A DNA stretch of 64,000 nucleotides from Halichondria panicea (Eukaryota; Porifera; Demospongiae; Suberitida; Halichondriidae), in NCBI RefSeq assembly GCF_963675165.1, contig NC_087388.1, positions 1,590,800 to 1,654,799 of the forward strand, given 5' to 3'. Shown here in pieces: positions 46,675 to 57,419 of this stretch. Made by a program: the position numbers and the translations under genes. The notes beneath the pieces were generated by a model that was given only the letters and a program-made list of their open reading frames with translations, searched no databases and was not told where the DNA came from. How positions within the stretch are numbered: the stretch's first letter is position 1; the number at the start of each line of letters is the position of its first letter.

Positions 46675-49600
46675 CACTGTAAAAACAAGTGGGTTGTTTC
46701 AACACTGACACGCGTGTCATTTGATTGTCCCTCCAAATGACATGCTACACGTGTGTCAAATTGAAGGTGTGTCGATTTGACCCACTTCTAGCGGGTCATT
46801 TTGACACGTGTTATTAATCATTCCAATTAACGCCATTTCAATCTCATAAAACAATAAACAATAACAAAAATAATGACGAGTCTATATAGCATAATTATAG
46901 TAACTGAAAATGAAACAGAAGTGTTCAGAAGTGTTTGCAAAACTTGCGTGCATGCATCCAGTTAATTATGAGTCTTTACTACAGAGTCCTTTGAACTTGT
47001 ACTTCATAGCTAAAATAATGGTGAAAAAATATTATAAGTTGTGAATGCATTGTATGAAATTACATACCTATTTCGGACCAGTATTAAGATTCAGACAGCT
47101 AGTTCACTTGGAGTGGTTAGGAAGGCCTACCTGCAAAAGAGCTACAATAATAGTACTCAAATTTGTGTAAATGCCTTGACAACGGCTAGAAAAAAGAATC
47201 AGATCGCAAAAATTAGTGTTAGAGCAGTTTGAGGATAGTTAAGAGGGCCTACACACATAAATGAAAGGTGTCAATTTAGCATGCAAACGCGTGTCAAACT
47301 GCTTTCCCAAAAATTAACACACTAACACGGGTGTCAAATTAATATATATCATTTTTACTGTGTCAAAACCGGCACATGTGCTAAATTCTAATGTGCTGAA
47401 ACATCTGTGCTGATTGTATTGTGCTAAATTAATTTCAAACATTAAAAACAACAATACATCAATTCAGTATTAAAATTGTATCTAAACAAACGATAAGGAT
47501 ATACAAAAGTGAAAGGTTTCTTTTAACATAGTTAAACATAGCAAGTCTGCACTCAGATCACTGCAATTGCAAGATACTGCCTTTGACTTCTCAGCATCAC
47601 CTGCATGCGCGAAGTAGAAAAATATGTCACATAAAAGCCAGTAGAATTATAACCAAGTATAAGAATAATTAAGTGCGTATAGATTAGGTACATAACATCA
47701 ATCATAGCATGAACAAAGTATGCATTGCGATGAAACTTATAATTATTATGGGGCGAAATAAGAAAAGTATTTGCTGTGATCCATGACAAATGCCAGTGCA
47801 TGAAAAAGTACATGAGCCGAAAGCAAAGAATTCTAGCTACAGAAAGAGTCATATAACACAGGTAAGACCAAGAGGAAGAGTACGCAACACCGTACGCAAC
47901 ACCAATAATCTGTACACAGGAGGCAAACTCACTATTGCATGTAACCACAGTCACTTGAGATACAACAATAACAATAACAATGCTGATAAGGAAAAGCAAT
48001 GAATAAAATTAGTGGACACCTTGTACAATACAATAGCTGTGCAATTACATTGTACAGATGCTCCCCTGTGTACTGTATGACACCTGGTACAATACAATAG
48101 CTGTGCAATTACATTGTACAGATGCTCCCTTGTGTACTGTACGACACCTGGTACAATACAATAGCTGTGCAATTACATTGTACAGATGCTCCCCTGTGTA
48201 CTGTATGACACCTGGTACAATACAATAGCTGTGCAATTACATTGTACAGATGCTCCCTTGTGTACTGTACGACACCTGGTACTATACAATAGCTGTGCAA
48301 TTACATTGTACAGCATTGTTCAGCATGTTGAGGGAAACTTACCTAGTTCCACAGTTTTTTCAAACAGCTCTCAAACCATGTCTAAACTCAACTTCTTTTC
48401 TTCTTTGCAAGAACAGCAAAAAAAAATCTTTGTTGCTATGCAGCTGCAGGTGCACATCTGTTGTACTGCATGCCCTTATTTGGTACTGAAAACAGCACAC
48501 TGTGCTGAATTAGCATGTGTACCTGTTTCAGCACACCCATTTTATTTATATTTTTTTTATACCAATTTATACCAATTTAGCACAGTCTATTTAGCACATT
48601 AATCGAACATCAAAATCACAAGCCATGAAAAAGCACACCAATACAACACGTAGGAGGCTGTGCTATGCCTACAAAACAGCACATGTAGTGTGCTGAATCA
48701 CTGTTTAGCACACACGCGGTGCTAATATAGCACACGCTCAGGGTCTAAAACAGCACACCTCTTTTCTCTGTGTACATGTAGAATAATAGCATACAAATCC
48801 AATGTTTGTGTGTGTTGTGGCAAAAAATGTGGTAAAACCGTTGTATGTAAATTGATAGGAAACGTACCTCAAATGTGTGCCCTGACAGGGACTAGTATTA
48901 AGATTCAGACAGCTAGCTTACTTGGAGGGTGGTTAGGAAGGCCTACCTGCAGAATAATAACTATGCTGATGAGCTACAATAATAGTTTTTTTATTTATTA
49001 GTACTGTACTCAAATTTGTGTAAATGCCTTGACAACGGCTAGTAAAAAGAATCAGACTGCACAAATAAATGTTAGGGCAGTTTGAGGATGGTTAAGAGGG
49101 CCTACATGTAGAATAATAGCATACAAATCCAATGTGTGTATGTGTTGTGGCAAAAAATCTTGTATATATAGCTATAACAATAGGAAACGTACCTTTGAGC
49201 CCCTCTGTTTCGTACACTATCACAATCGAAGGAGTCTGCCATTGTTGAGAAAGGAGAATTACTGACTCATAAGCCAAAAAAACAAGTAGAGTCTATCAAT
49301 TCTGCAATAATTACATATTAATAGTCTTTTTAATAGAGAATATAAACCTACCACTGAAAAACTGGGTAGTTTCAGAGTTGAGGGTGGTTCCAGCAGTTCA
49401 ATTCTTTGAAGTGAACAGTTGTCTCGACTGTACTGTACTATACTTGGTTGAACTAACTAGCAAGCACTAGCTACCATTTAAACAGTCTCACTCGTTGCTA
49501 TGTCACATTTGTTGCCAGGGACATATGAAGTATGATTTTTACAAGTGATTATGTTATCACTTGTAACAATCATGTTTATATGTAATGTACATAAGAAACG

Positions 49601-49748
49601 ACACATGTGTAATGGGTCGTTTTCATTCAGTGGGCCAAAATGACATACTTTTAGCTGTGATAAACTTTTCTAGAGCACACTTTAAGCAGTTTGGCACATG
49701 TGTAACACGCTACACGCGTGCTATAATGGCACATCTCTTTTTACAGTG
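46675..49748. mobile_element. 3.1 kb TA-flanked element (CACTGTAAAAA ends) with empty site at 53.57 kb
   Basis: CACTGTAAAAACAAG ... CTCTTTTTACAGTG, bounded by TA (46673-46674, 49749-49750). Block B reads AACACAATAGTAAATTGTCT across the same place without the insert. The interior has GTGTCAAATTGA-type and AGCACAC-type blocks and a minisatellite but no recognisable transposase; the 148-codon minus frame at 47553-47999 has no ATG start. Confidence 0.85.
48019..48318. repeat. 64 bp minisatellite, 4.7 copies, with 128 bp higher-order period
   Basis: Unit contains TACAATACAATAGCTGTGCA and ATTACATTGTACAGATGCTC. Units alternate CCCTGTGTACTGTATGAC and CCTTGTGTACTGTACGAC, so the last round of duplication copied pairs. 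Confidence 0.9.
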
Positions 49749-49750
49749 TA

Positions 49751-50520
49751 AAATGTCTTTATATTGTCTGCATGCATGTGTACATGTGTTGCGTGTAGTA
49801 CAATTGCATTGTGTGCTGCATGTGTGTTGTGTGTAATGGCATTGTATAGCACAGTGACTCAGTGGCAGTAACTCAGTGGTAGATCCAGGAAAAATGAAAG
49901 AGGGATTCCAAACCAGGGCCGTAGATAGCTTAGGTGTGCAGGGGTGGTAAAATAACAGCTGAAAATTTTTTACTAAAAAAAAGGTCAACTGTTATTTCAT
50001 ATCCTCTGAGTATGGCAACTTGCTGTGGCACCAACTTAGACCAACTAAAACAAGGTAGCTTGAGCTAGAAAGGTACTCCAGCTTCCAGAGGCGCAGTGGA
50101 GCTCAGAATTTTACCTAAAAAACAGGTCATCACTCGTTCTCAACAGTCAGCATGCGCATCAGATAGCCCTGCCCACATCTCAATTTCATTACATCATTCT
50201 AATCGATAAAAGCATGTGCAGTATTTGGCAGATCTAGAATGCCAGGGGGGCAACTGCCCCCCTGCCCCCCGCTGTCTACGGCCCTGCAAATTAACGAGCG
50301 CACAGTGCGAATAATTTTGGGGTTACGCCCACTTCTGGTCACACGTTGTGCAGTAAGATTAAGGAAAATCCCATTCTCAGCCTGGGAAAGTCGCATAATA
50401 GACTTGCGTAGAGCTAACTAGCTGCCACGAACAGTCAACTAGCTATAGCCTATAGGCTAACCATTGACTTTGAACACTCCTTTGGCAGTTGATACATCAA
50501 AACAACAGGTACAGGTTACA
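49751..50520. other. Mosaic of CAGTGG-type element fragments, no gene
   Basis: Short TGTGTTGCGTGTAGT block shared with 53600-53680, then inverse homology to 43553-44081. Confidence 0.5.
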
Positions 50521-51090
50521 ATGAAAGCACCGCGGGTGCTGATGCCTCGGTGGAGATGCCAAAGCTACATAACATAAAGCCAAGCTACTAATACTTTTAT
50601 ACACGTACGTGATGAACATTATTTTTTATCATGCAAACTAAGAGTGGGTAATGATCGACCATGATTGTTGTTAAAAACGATCGATAAAAAGTTCAAGTCT
50701 AAAATTAATGGATGCCATCAGCAGAGCCTTGCAGCTCTATTCTCACTCTTGCAGCTACCAATAGGATACAATAGCTAGCGTTCTAGTGCAGAGCTAACTA
50801 GTAAGTAGAGTAGCAACACTCGGTAAACAAGTTTGGCTGTGTGCTCTTCTGAAAAGGTCTGAAAGGCTACAATGGCATTCCAAGTAAGCAAAACTAGGCA
50901 TAACTCGAGAACGAAGCTTTATTTTGCAAATCCACGAATGAAAACATTACTAGAAGCCTATAGAAACTCTTACTTGCACTTCATTTATCCTTGAGCATCT
51001 GTAGCAGTCTACACACACATGCAGACACACACACACACACACAAACACACTACCGTATACCTCGCTTGCGCTTGCGCACCGAGGCATAAT
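50521..51090 (+). mobile_element. R1 copy
   Basis: GAAAGCACCGCGGGTGCTGATG ... TACCGTATACCTCGCTTGCG, then GCACCGAGGCATAAT. Collinear with 3434-4038. Confidence 0.8.
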
Positions 51091-51243
51091 CATTGATACA
51101 ACAGCTACAAATCATACAATATATATAGCTACAAAAACTGATAGAAAGCTAGCTGGTAGCTGTACTAAAGCCATAATAGCTAGCCTGGCTGAAAGGGGGG
51201 ATCCGCGGCAACCTGAGATCTCCCCCTGGATCCGCCACTGAGT

Positions 51244-51334
51244 GTTACCTAATTATGCCTCGGTGCACGTGCGCAAGCGAGGTATACGATAGTGTATTTG
51301 TGTGTGTGTGTGTGTGTGCTGTTTAATAAGTGTC
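51244..51334. repeat. R1 end and TG microsatellite
   Basis: ATTATGCCTCGGTGCACGTG ... GTATACGATAGTGTATTTG, then (TG)n at 51296-51319. Confidence 0.6.
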
Positions 51335-53720
51335 AATTGATCACCATACTCACAAATCCCTACTATAATATACACTTTCAATTTATGCCATCAGTGTCAT
51401 GCAATACATCATCATGTCAGTATCAAGTTTTTTACCTTTACTATAGTAATTCTACTTATAAAGGTGCTATAATTATTATAGTGTTATTAGTAATGTTATA
51501 TACTTGTGCTTGGCTCGGTATTGACGGAGGCCCGAGGGTTGCAGGCCTGAGCAAACACCACTACCATGCATAGCCAATATTATCCAATGTGCGCACAAGT
51601 GAAGCTGTGTAACAAACTGATCTATTGCATCTCCGAGTCACATCACTCCTTTTATAGGACACCTATAGTAGACAAATGCTTGTGGTGTGTTGCGCATGCA
51701 CTGGATGTCATGAAATACTTAACGCTGACCACAGTTAAATTTAACCATGTATTACTATATAAAAGTGATATTTTCAGGTATGCATGGGGTAGGTGGGTGG
51801 TCTTTATGTGTAACTTCAGCCTTACTGTGCATGCCAATATAAACTGGTGGAGTGTTTAATTATTAATATTGTTGGCATAATAGTCTTCTTACATTTCTAG
51901 CTGAAGTGCTCGCAACATACTGCATGTTGCACTATACAGTCATTAGTGTAATTGTGGTCGAGGTATACAGACAATTTGATAGTTTAATAGTATCATAATT
52001 ATATCCAACAACTCTACAAAAAACACAGCATGCATAGTTAAATACTCTCTAGGACAAAGATTCTAGATTGTTCCAAAGTTATCTTGAACTATCTACCTAG
52101 AATGTTCTGGCAGCATTTTGTGTATAACGTTCTGGCAGCATCTTATATAATCTTGAGTATAATTCTAGAATGTTCCGGTAACACCTTATGTGAGTTAATT
52201 AATACCCACATTAGTTTTACATAATGACGTTTTCATGACAAAAAATTTAAATATTATATCAGTTCAAGTCAGCAAGCAATCATAATTATGTTTTGTGTCA
52301 GGTGTGCTGGTTTATGTCTACGTCTTAATTTTATATAATTATTATGTCACATTTTTGGGGAGAATAATAGGCACATTTTTCAAGAATAGAATAATGGTTG
52401 AAATTTATGGGCCTAATTTGAGCCATGACAACGTGTTCAGGAGTTGCTTGTACTCGAGTCACGGTTTGGGTCTTCATACAACAATTCCAACCACAGCTCG
52501 ATTGGCTGATGAGTGTATACAGTGTTGACAAGCTGGTCGTAATGACTTGATGAAACGACGTTCTCCATGTGGTGCATTTGTAAATTGTGTGGGTGGATAG
52601 ATGAAGCATGATATTATATAATCCTTTTGAGCCTTCTGGCGGTCTCTGGTGGACGGTCTCTGGTGGCATCCTTCCGTCTGCATGCTTTTGCTTTGCTGAC
52701 TTTCTCGTAAAGGGTGCATTCCCTATAAGAACCTTACTTCTGCAGCGTCCTCCAATTCTTGTCATGTTCGGAGGTTTGCCATCGCAAGGTCTGTGACATT
52801 TGCATGCATCAGGCCAAGAAGATCTAGTGTGAGATTGCGAGCTTGTTTTTAACTTGCAAATCGAAAATGTGGTCGAAATGATTGAGGTACCGTGGAAGAG
52901 GATGTTGACAAAGAAGACTTTGTAATTCCGATTGAAGCTGTGCATGTGACGTATAATTATGATACTGAAACACTGAATTGTGTGTGTAACTAAGCAGGCT
53001 GTACCAGTTGGCCCATCACAGGACTAGACAAAAGTGTTTATCTAAGGTAACTCACTTTAGTGAGACCTGTAATATGAATAGATCTAGCTCTCTTTTATGT
53101 GTTGTTTGTACCACTCTTATATATGCACAGTACCTAACATAAGTGTCTGCATGCAGAAACCTGCTCCCAGTCCTTTAATTAATAGCTCATGTTATACTAG
53201 CTTCTAATTATAGTGGATCTAGTATAGGTTACTCCGCATACCGTGTATAGGATTCAGTGACCCAGGACCCTGGACCTTTGGATCCAACGACTCTTAAGAT
53301 TAAATTAGTGACCCCCATAAATACTGCAAGCGCATAAATTTTACCAACACTGAGTCTTAGGTTTCAGTGACCCCCGATCCTCCGATACTGCATGGGTTTT
53401 AAATTTCAAAGAGGCTCTTTTGGTTGAAAATTTCGATATTATTATATAGATCGCAAACGAATGACATGCAAAGAGTAAGCGCATGCAATTTCACAATATT
53501 TATAAATGCAGTATATAGGGCTGTACAGTGTCATTCGTAAGGGATTACCCAAACCGGTATGCAGTAACACAATAGTAAATTGTCTTTATATTGTCTGCAT
53601 GTGTACATGTGTTGCGTGTAGTGCAATTGCATTGTGTGCTGCATGTGTGTTGTGTGTAATGGCATTGTATAGCACAGTGACTCAGTGGCGGATCCAGAAA
53701 GGGAGGTTCGCGAGTAGTGA
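51335..53720. repeat. Duplicated block B (counterpart of 40570-46674 plus 49751-49860)
   Basis: Collinear pieces: 51360-51890 with 40570-41040; 52254-52930 with 44090-44760; 52960-53575 with 45940-46674; 53580-53690 with 49751-49870. The large inserts of block A (41320-43131, 43553-44081, 46675-49748) are absent here. Confidence 0.7.
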
Positions 53721-53859
53721 AAGTCAGGTTACACCCACTTCAGGCCGCACATTGTGCAGTAAGACTAGGAAAAATCCCCATTCTCAGCCAGGGGAAGTCC
53801 CATAATAGACTTCCGTATATAGAGCTAGCTAGCTCCCACAAACAGTCAACTAACTAGCC

Positions 53860-54239
53860 CAGGGGTGGATCCAGGGGTATGGAATAGGCGGCTCACCCCC
53901 CCCCTTCCTCTTAAAAACCTTCATTTATCAGCTACTTATAGCTAGCTAGCTATTAACTCACTCACTGCATGCACTAGCCTCGATCCCAGGCCGCGAAGAG
54001 AAAGGCCTTTTTCTTCGCGGCCTGGAATCGAGGCTATGCATGTACTGGATCACGATGTAGCTAGGTGACATTATCATAACCACACCCAGTTTAATACTGA
54101 GCATGACTGAGAAATAGATCCAGACTATCACCTCAGAACTAGAATAGCTACACTGTAAGAGCGCTGAAAAACAGTTTACCTTTTTTTAGCCGGAAAAATA
54201 TTTTGTGATTTTTCCCCCCCTTATCTGGATCCGCCCCTG
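53860..54239. mobile_element. CAGGGG element with 5 bp target duplication TAGCC
   Basis: CAGGGGTGGATCCAGGGG ... TCTGGATCCGCCCCTG, flanked by TAGCC (53855-53859, 54240-54244). An empty site is visible in related sequence near 43735 (inverse strand). Confidence 0.85.
53975..54036. mobile_element. TAGCCTCG MITE nested in the CAGGGG element
   Basis: TAGCCTCGATCCCAGGCCGC ... GCGGCCTGGAATCGAGGCTA, with duplications TGCATGCAC and TGCATGTAC (8 of 9). Confidence 0.85.
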
Positions 54240-54303
54240 TAGCCTAGGCTAACCATTGTCTTTGAACACTCCTTTGGCAGTTGATACATCAAAACAACAG
54301 CAT

Positions 54304-54534
54304 TGAAACCGAGTGATCCAAATTAACTAGTACTGGTAGTAAGCCTACTTTAAAATCAGCTCATATACAAACAGAACAGTGACAAGAACACGAAAATTAA
54401 TGCTCGAACTAACACTCAGTCTCTCACACTCTACGAGGTCAATCTCGTGACCTCTCTAGTCACTAACCACAAAAATAACAAAAACACACATTACACAACT
54501 TAACACAATAACAGTTCAGTTCCAGTCTTTCACA
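54304..54534 (-). repeat. 3' LTR of the minus-strand retrotransposon
   Basis: On the plus strand starts TGAAACCGAGTG and ends CTTTCACA (TG...CA), next to the polypurine tract. No partner LTR was found in the window. Confidence 0.55.
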
Positions 54535-54995
54535 TACCTCCCCCTTCTCCAACGTGAAACTAGGGGAATTAGTTTTACTACTTCGACGTAAAATTTGCCC
54601 CTTGATCGGTTAAAATTTCCTGAGGCACTCCAAATCTCGAACAATAAACAAGCAGATCCTCTGCAATATGTACTGCGATAGCTTCCGGGAACCGGGTGGC
54701 GTAGTCGCAGATAACCAAGATAAACCGCTTGTCGGACCAGCTTTTAGGGAGGGGTCCCACAATGTCCATTGCAACCCTTCAGAATGGCTCTGGTAGGAGA
54801 AGCATTGGTGCCTTCACTCGCCCTCTTGGAGCAGTCTTCTGGCACTCTTCGCATTCACCACTCTCTGTACATCGGCAAACATTGTGGGCCAATAAAATCT
54901 CTGATTAATCCGATTTACAGTCTTGTCCCGCCCCAAGTGGCCAGCAAATGGGGGTTTGTGGGCTAGCTTCAGCACCTCGTGTACTTCAACGGCAA

Positions 54996-55974
54996 CAGGG
55001 GCAGATCCAGGAAAAATGAAAGGGGGGGGCTAGTAGAAATTTTTTGCTTTTTACAATTTGCTCACAATTTGACCTTTCAACTTTCATATTAATAAGTGAA
55101 TACTGAATACGAAAAAGGATTGTATACTGTAGATGATACATGTACATTCATGTACTCTTGGTACATTAAAATTAATGACAATGACTACCGAGAGTGAGAG
55201 GAGGTAAGGCTGCTTCCTTGCAACTAGCTGAAACAGTCTGAGATCTGCTCCATCCATGTTGCAGCTCAGCAGCATGCACACAATAGCCTCCTTCACAAGG
55301 CCTAGGAAGAGAGGCCTGGGATAGAGGCTACAAACATTGCACAAGGAGCTGACTCAGCAACAGCAATAGTTGACCTATGCACTTTAAATTAGTATGTAAG
55401 TCTAGCTAGCTAGCTAGCTACCGTAAGACCTCGATTTAAGGCGACCCTCCAAATATGCGACACCCAGGAGTTTCAGCAATTTTCTGACCTCTAAAAGTGC
55501 GACAGCTGCACTGACAATTATTTTTTAATGTCGCGTTCTAAATAGAGGTAAATGTAGCCACTCCCTAGCCTCGATTGTAGCCCACTGGAAAATCAGTGTT
55601 TTTAAGCGGCCTGAAATCAAGGCAAGTAGACTCTGTAAAGTTACCTCCAATTAGATGCGACCCTCTAAATATGCGACACCAGGACTTCAATATAATTTTT
55701 CAACCTCCAAAAGTGCGACCTCTGGCTTCGTAATTATTAAAAAGTGTCACTTTAAATCGAGATCTTACGGTAGCTAGCCTAGATCCTTTATACTCTTAGT
55801 ATAGCTAGACCTGGCTGTTGTCTAGCATCTCTTAAGTCAGTGAGTCTACATGCAGATGCATAAGTAACAAGGTTGGTGGCAAAATTGTTGTAACCTCAGA
55901 CTAGCAATACATAGGTAGTTTTTTCAAAAGGGGGGGCTTCAGCCCCTCAAAACCACCCCCTGGATCCGCCCCTG
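54996..55974. mobile_element. CAGGGG element inserted in the retrotransposon, 5 bp duplication GGCAA
   Basis: CAGGGGCAGATCCAGG ... CTGGATCCGCCCCTG, flanked by GGCAA (54991-54995, 55975-55979). Contains 55421-55770. Confidence 0.85.
55421..55770. mobile_element. TA-flanked MITE nested in the CAGGGG element
   Basis: TA + CCGTAAGACCTCGATTTAA ... TTTAAATCGAGATCTTACGG + TA. Internal GCGACCCTCCAAATATGCGA is repeated near 55655. It also holds a degenerate TAGCCTCG element at 55566-55625. Confidence 0.8.
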
Positions 55975-57402
55975 GGCAACACAAGTTGTTCCACCTCGTC
56001 TCCTCATAGTTTACCTCGAGGAAGCCAACACATCAATACACCAGACCATTCTTCTTGAAGAACCCATCACCTATTAAAGCGGGATGTACATCCGCAGCCT
56101 TCCGTATATCTTCAAGAGTCACATCCTGTTGAGTTTCTGATATTCCTCTTCCCCACTACACGCTCGTTTCGTTTTTTCCATAGGTTCGTCGATAGGTTGA
56201 TACTTTTGGTGTTGGGCACGCTTTTCACTTCTAGTCAATAATAAACTCTTCTCTCGTACTGCACTGAACAAATCATCATCGAACTCAGGTAGGTTAGTAC
56301 TGCCTTCACGGCTATCCGTCAACACCTTATTGGGACGTACTCCATGCAGACTCCTCTTCGTTGCGTCGGTCAGTGGCTTCTTCTCGATTTTGAGCTCTCT
56401 TTTGGCTCTTGTCATAACTACCCAGGCTGTATCCGCTTCCTTTCATGTCTACTTGAATTCTAGCCAGGGGGTACACCACAGTATCCCCGTGGGCACAACA
56501 TATCACAATCGAATCGCCTTCCAATAACTTTTCCGCTGGGGCTAAATCTTCTCGTACCATCGTCCTAGTACATCCAGTGTCTAAGCAAACGTCCGTCACT
56601 GCTTGTCCTTCGATATTTCCTGCTAGGAAAATTCCAGGCTTCGGCTCCACTATGTGCTGAATCAGTTCCGATTCGCCCTGGAAATTACTCCTTCGTTCTA
56701 TAAACTGGAGGTTCGCCTTTGAGGGACAGTTGGCTGCGTAGTGGCCCTTCTGATTACACGTGAAACAGGTAATATCTTTCAGAATCCCTCTTAGGTCTCT
56801 CAGCTTTAGGTGGGGGAGAGCTATTTTTATCCTCTACTCCAACTCTACAATTCTATGCCTTGTGGCCTCGTCTTTTGCACTTCGCACACACAATAGGGTT
56901 TGGTGTTACCGGCTTCCTTCCTTCACTCACGACTGGGTCTATCTGTCTGGCTTGGAGGTAGTTATCTGCTAGTTGAGCCGCCGCTTCACTGGTTTTTGGT
57001 TTGTGTTCTTGGATCCAGACCCTCACGTCCTCTGGTAACGAATTTAAAAACTGTTCCAACACAATTGCGTCTCGCAGTTTATCCACGGTGTTGCACTCCT
57101 TTGGCCAGATCCTCCAGCTTCACTCGTAGCTCCATTACAGTCTTACCAGTCCTCACTGACGCTGTTCGAAACCGTCTCCTATAATTTCTTCGTTCACATT
57201 GTATCTTCGAAAAATAGCCTCTTTCACTTGGGTCATTAAAGATGGCGGAATTGTCTAGGTAAGAGAAATAGAGACTGAGAGGTTATCTGCCTCGTGGAAG
57301 CAATCGCAAATCTGAAGAAGCGCTTTGTAATTGTTTGGAAACCCTGTGCAGAATGTCCTGGAGATGGCTGTACTTGGAGTAAATGCTGGGCCAGAAACTT
57401 AC

Positions 57403-57418
57403 TTACTTACTTACTTAG
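57403..57418. repeat. (ACTT)n microsatellite
   Basis: Four to five ACTT units beside the 5' side of the retrotransposon remnant. Confidence 0.8.
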
Positions 57419-57419
57419 T

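Larger units (their letters stand above)
54304..57390 (-). mobile_element. Decayed LTR retrotransposon, gag-protease-integrase order (Gmr1-like)
   Basis: Minus strand, from 57390 down: capsid with SCAN-like segment (LRDAIVLEQFLNSLPEDVRV, about 57060), CAKCKRRGHKA, zinc knuckle CFTCNQKGHYAANC (about 56760), aspartic protease (DVCLDTGCTRTMV, about 56580), linker with SLLLTRSEKRAQHQ, DGFFKKNGLVY, then integrase: zinc-binding part (LAHKPPFAGHLGRDKT, CEECQKTAPRGR) and core (VAMDIVGPLP, LTDQGANFTS, 54578-54790). Then a purine tract (minus strand, 54535-54552) and a 231 bp LTR. Reverse transcriptase and RNase H are absent. Several frameshifts and stops make it inactive. The gag-PR-IN order without RT between, plus the SCAN-like capsid, is what Gmr1 elements show. 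A non-autonomous element (54996-55974) is inserted in it. Confidence 0.75.

Noticed and set aside
47553-47999. 148-codon hydrophobic minus-strand frame, possibly a membrane protein
   Set aside because: Begins with TTG, sits inside a TA-flanked transposon, AT-rich low-complexity context, no family resemblance.
48019-48318. Regular repeats like a CRISPR array
   Set aside because: No spacers: the 64 bp units are head-to-tail and wholly repeated, in a eukaryotic genome.
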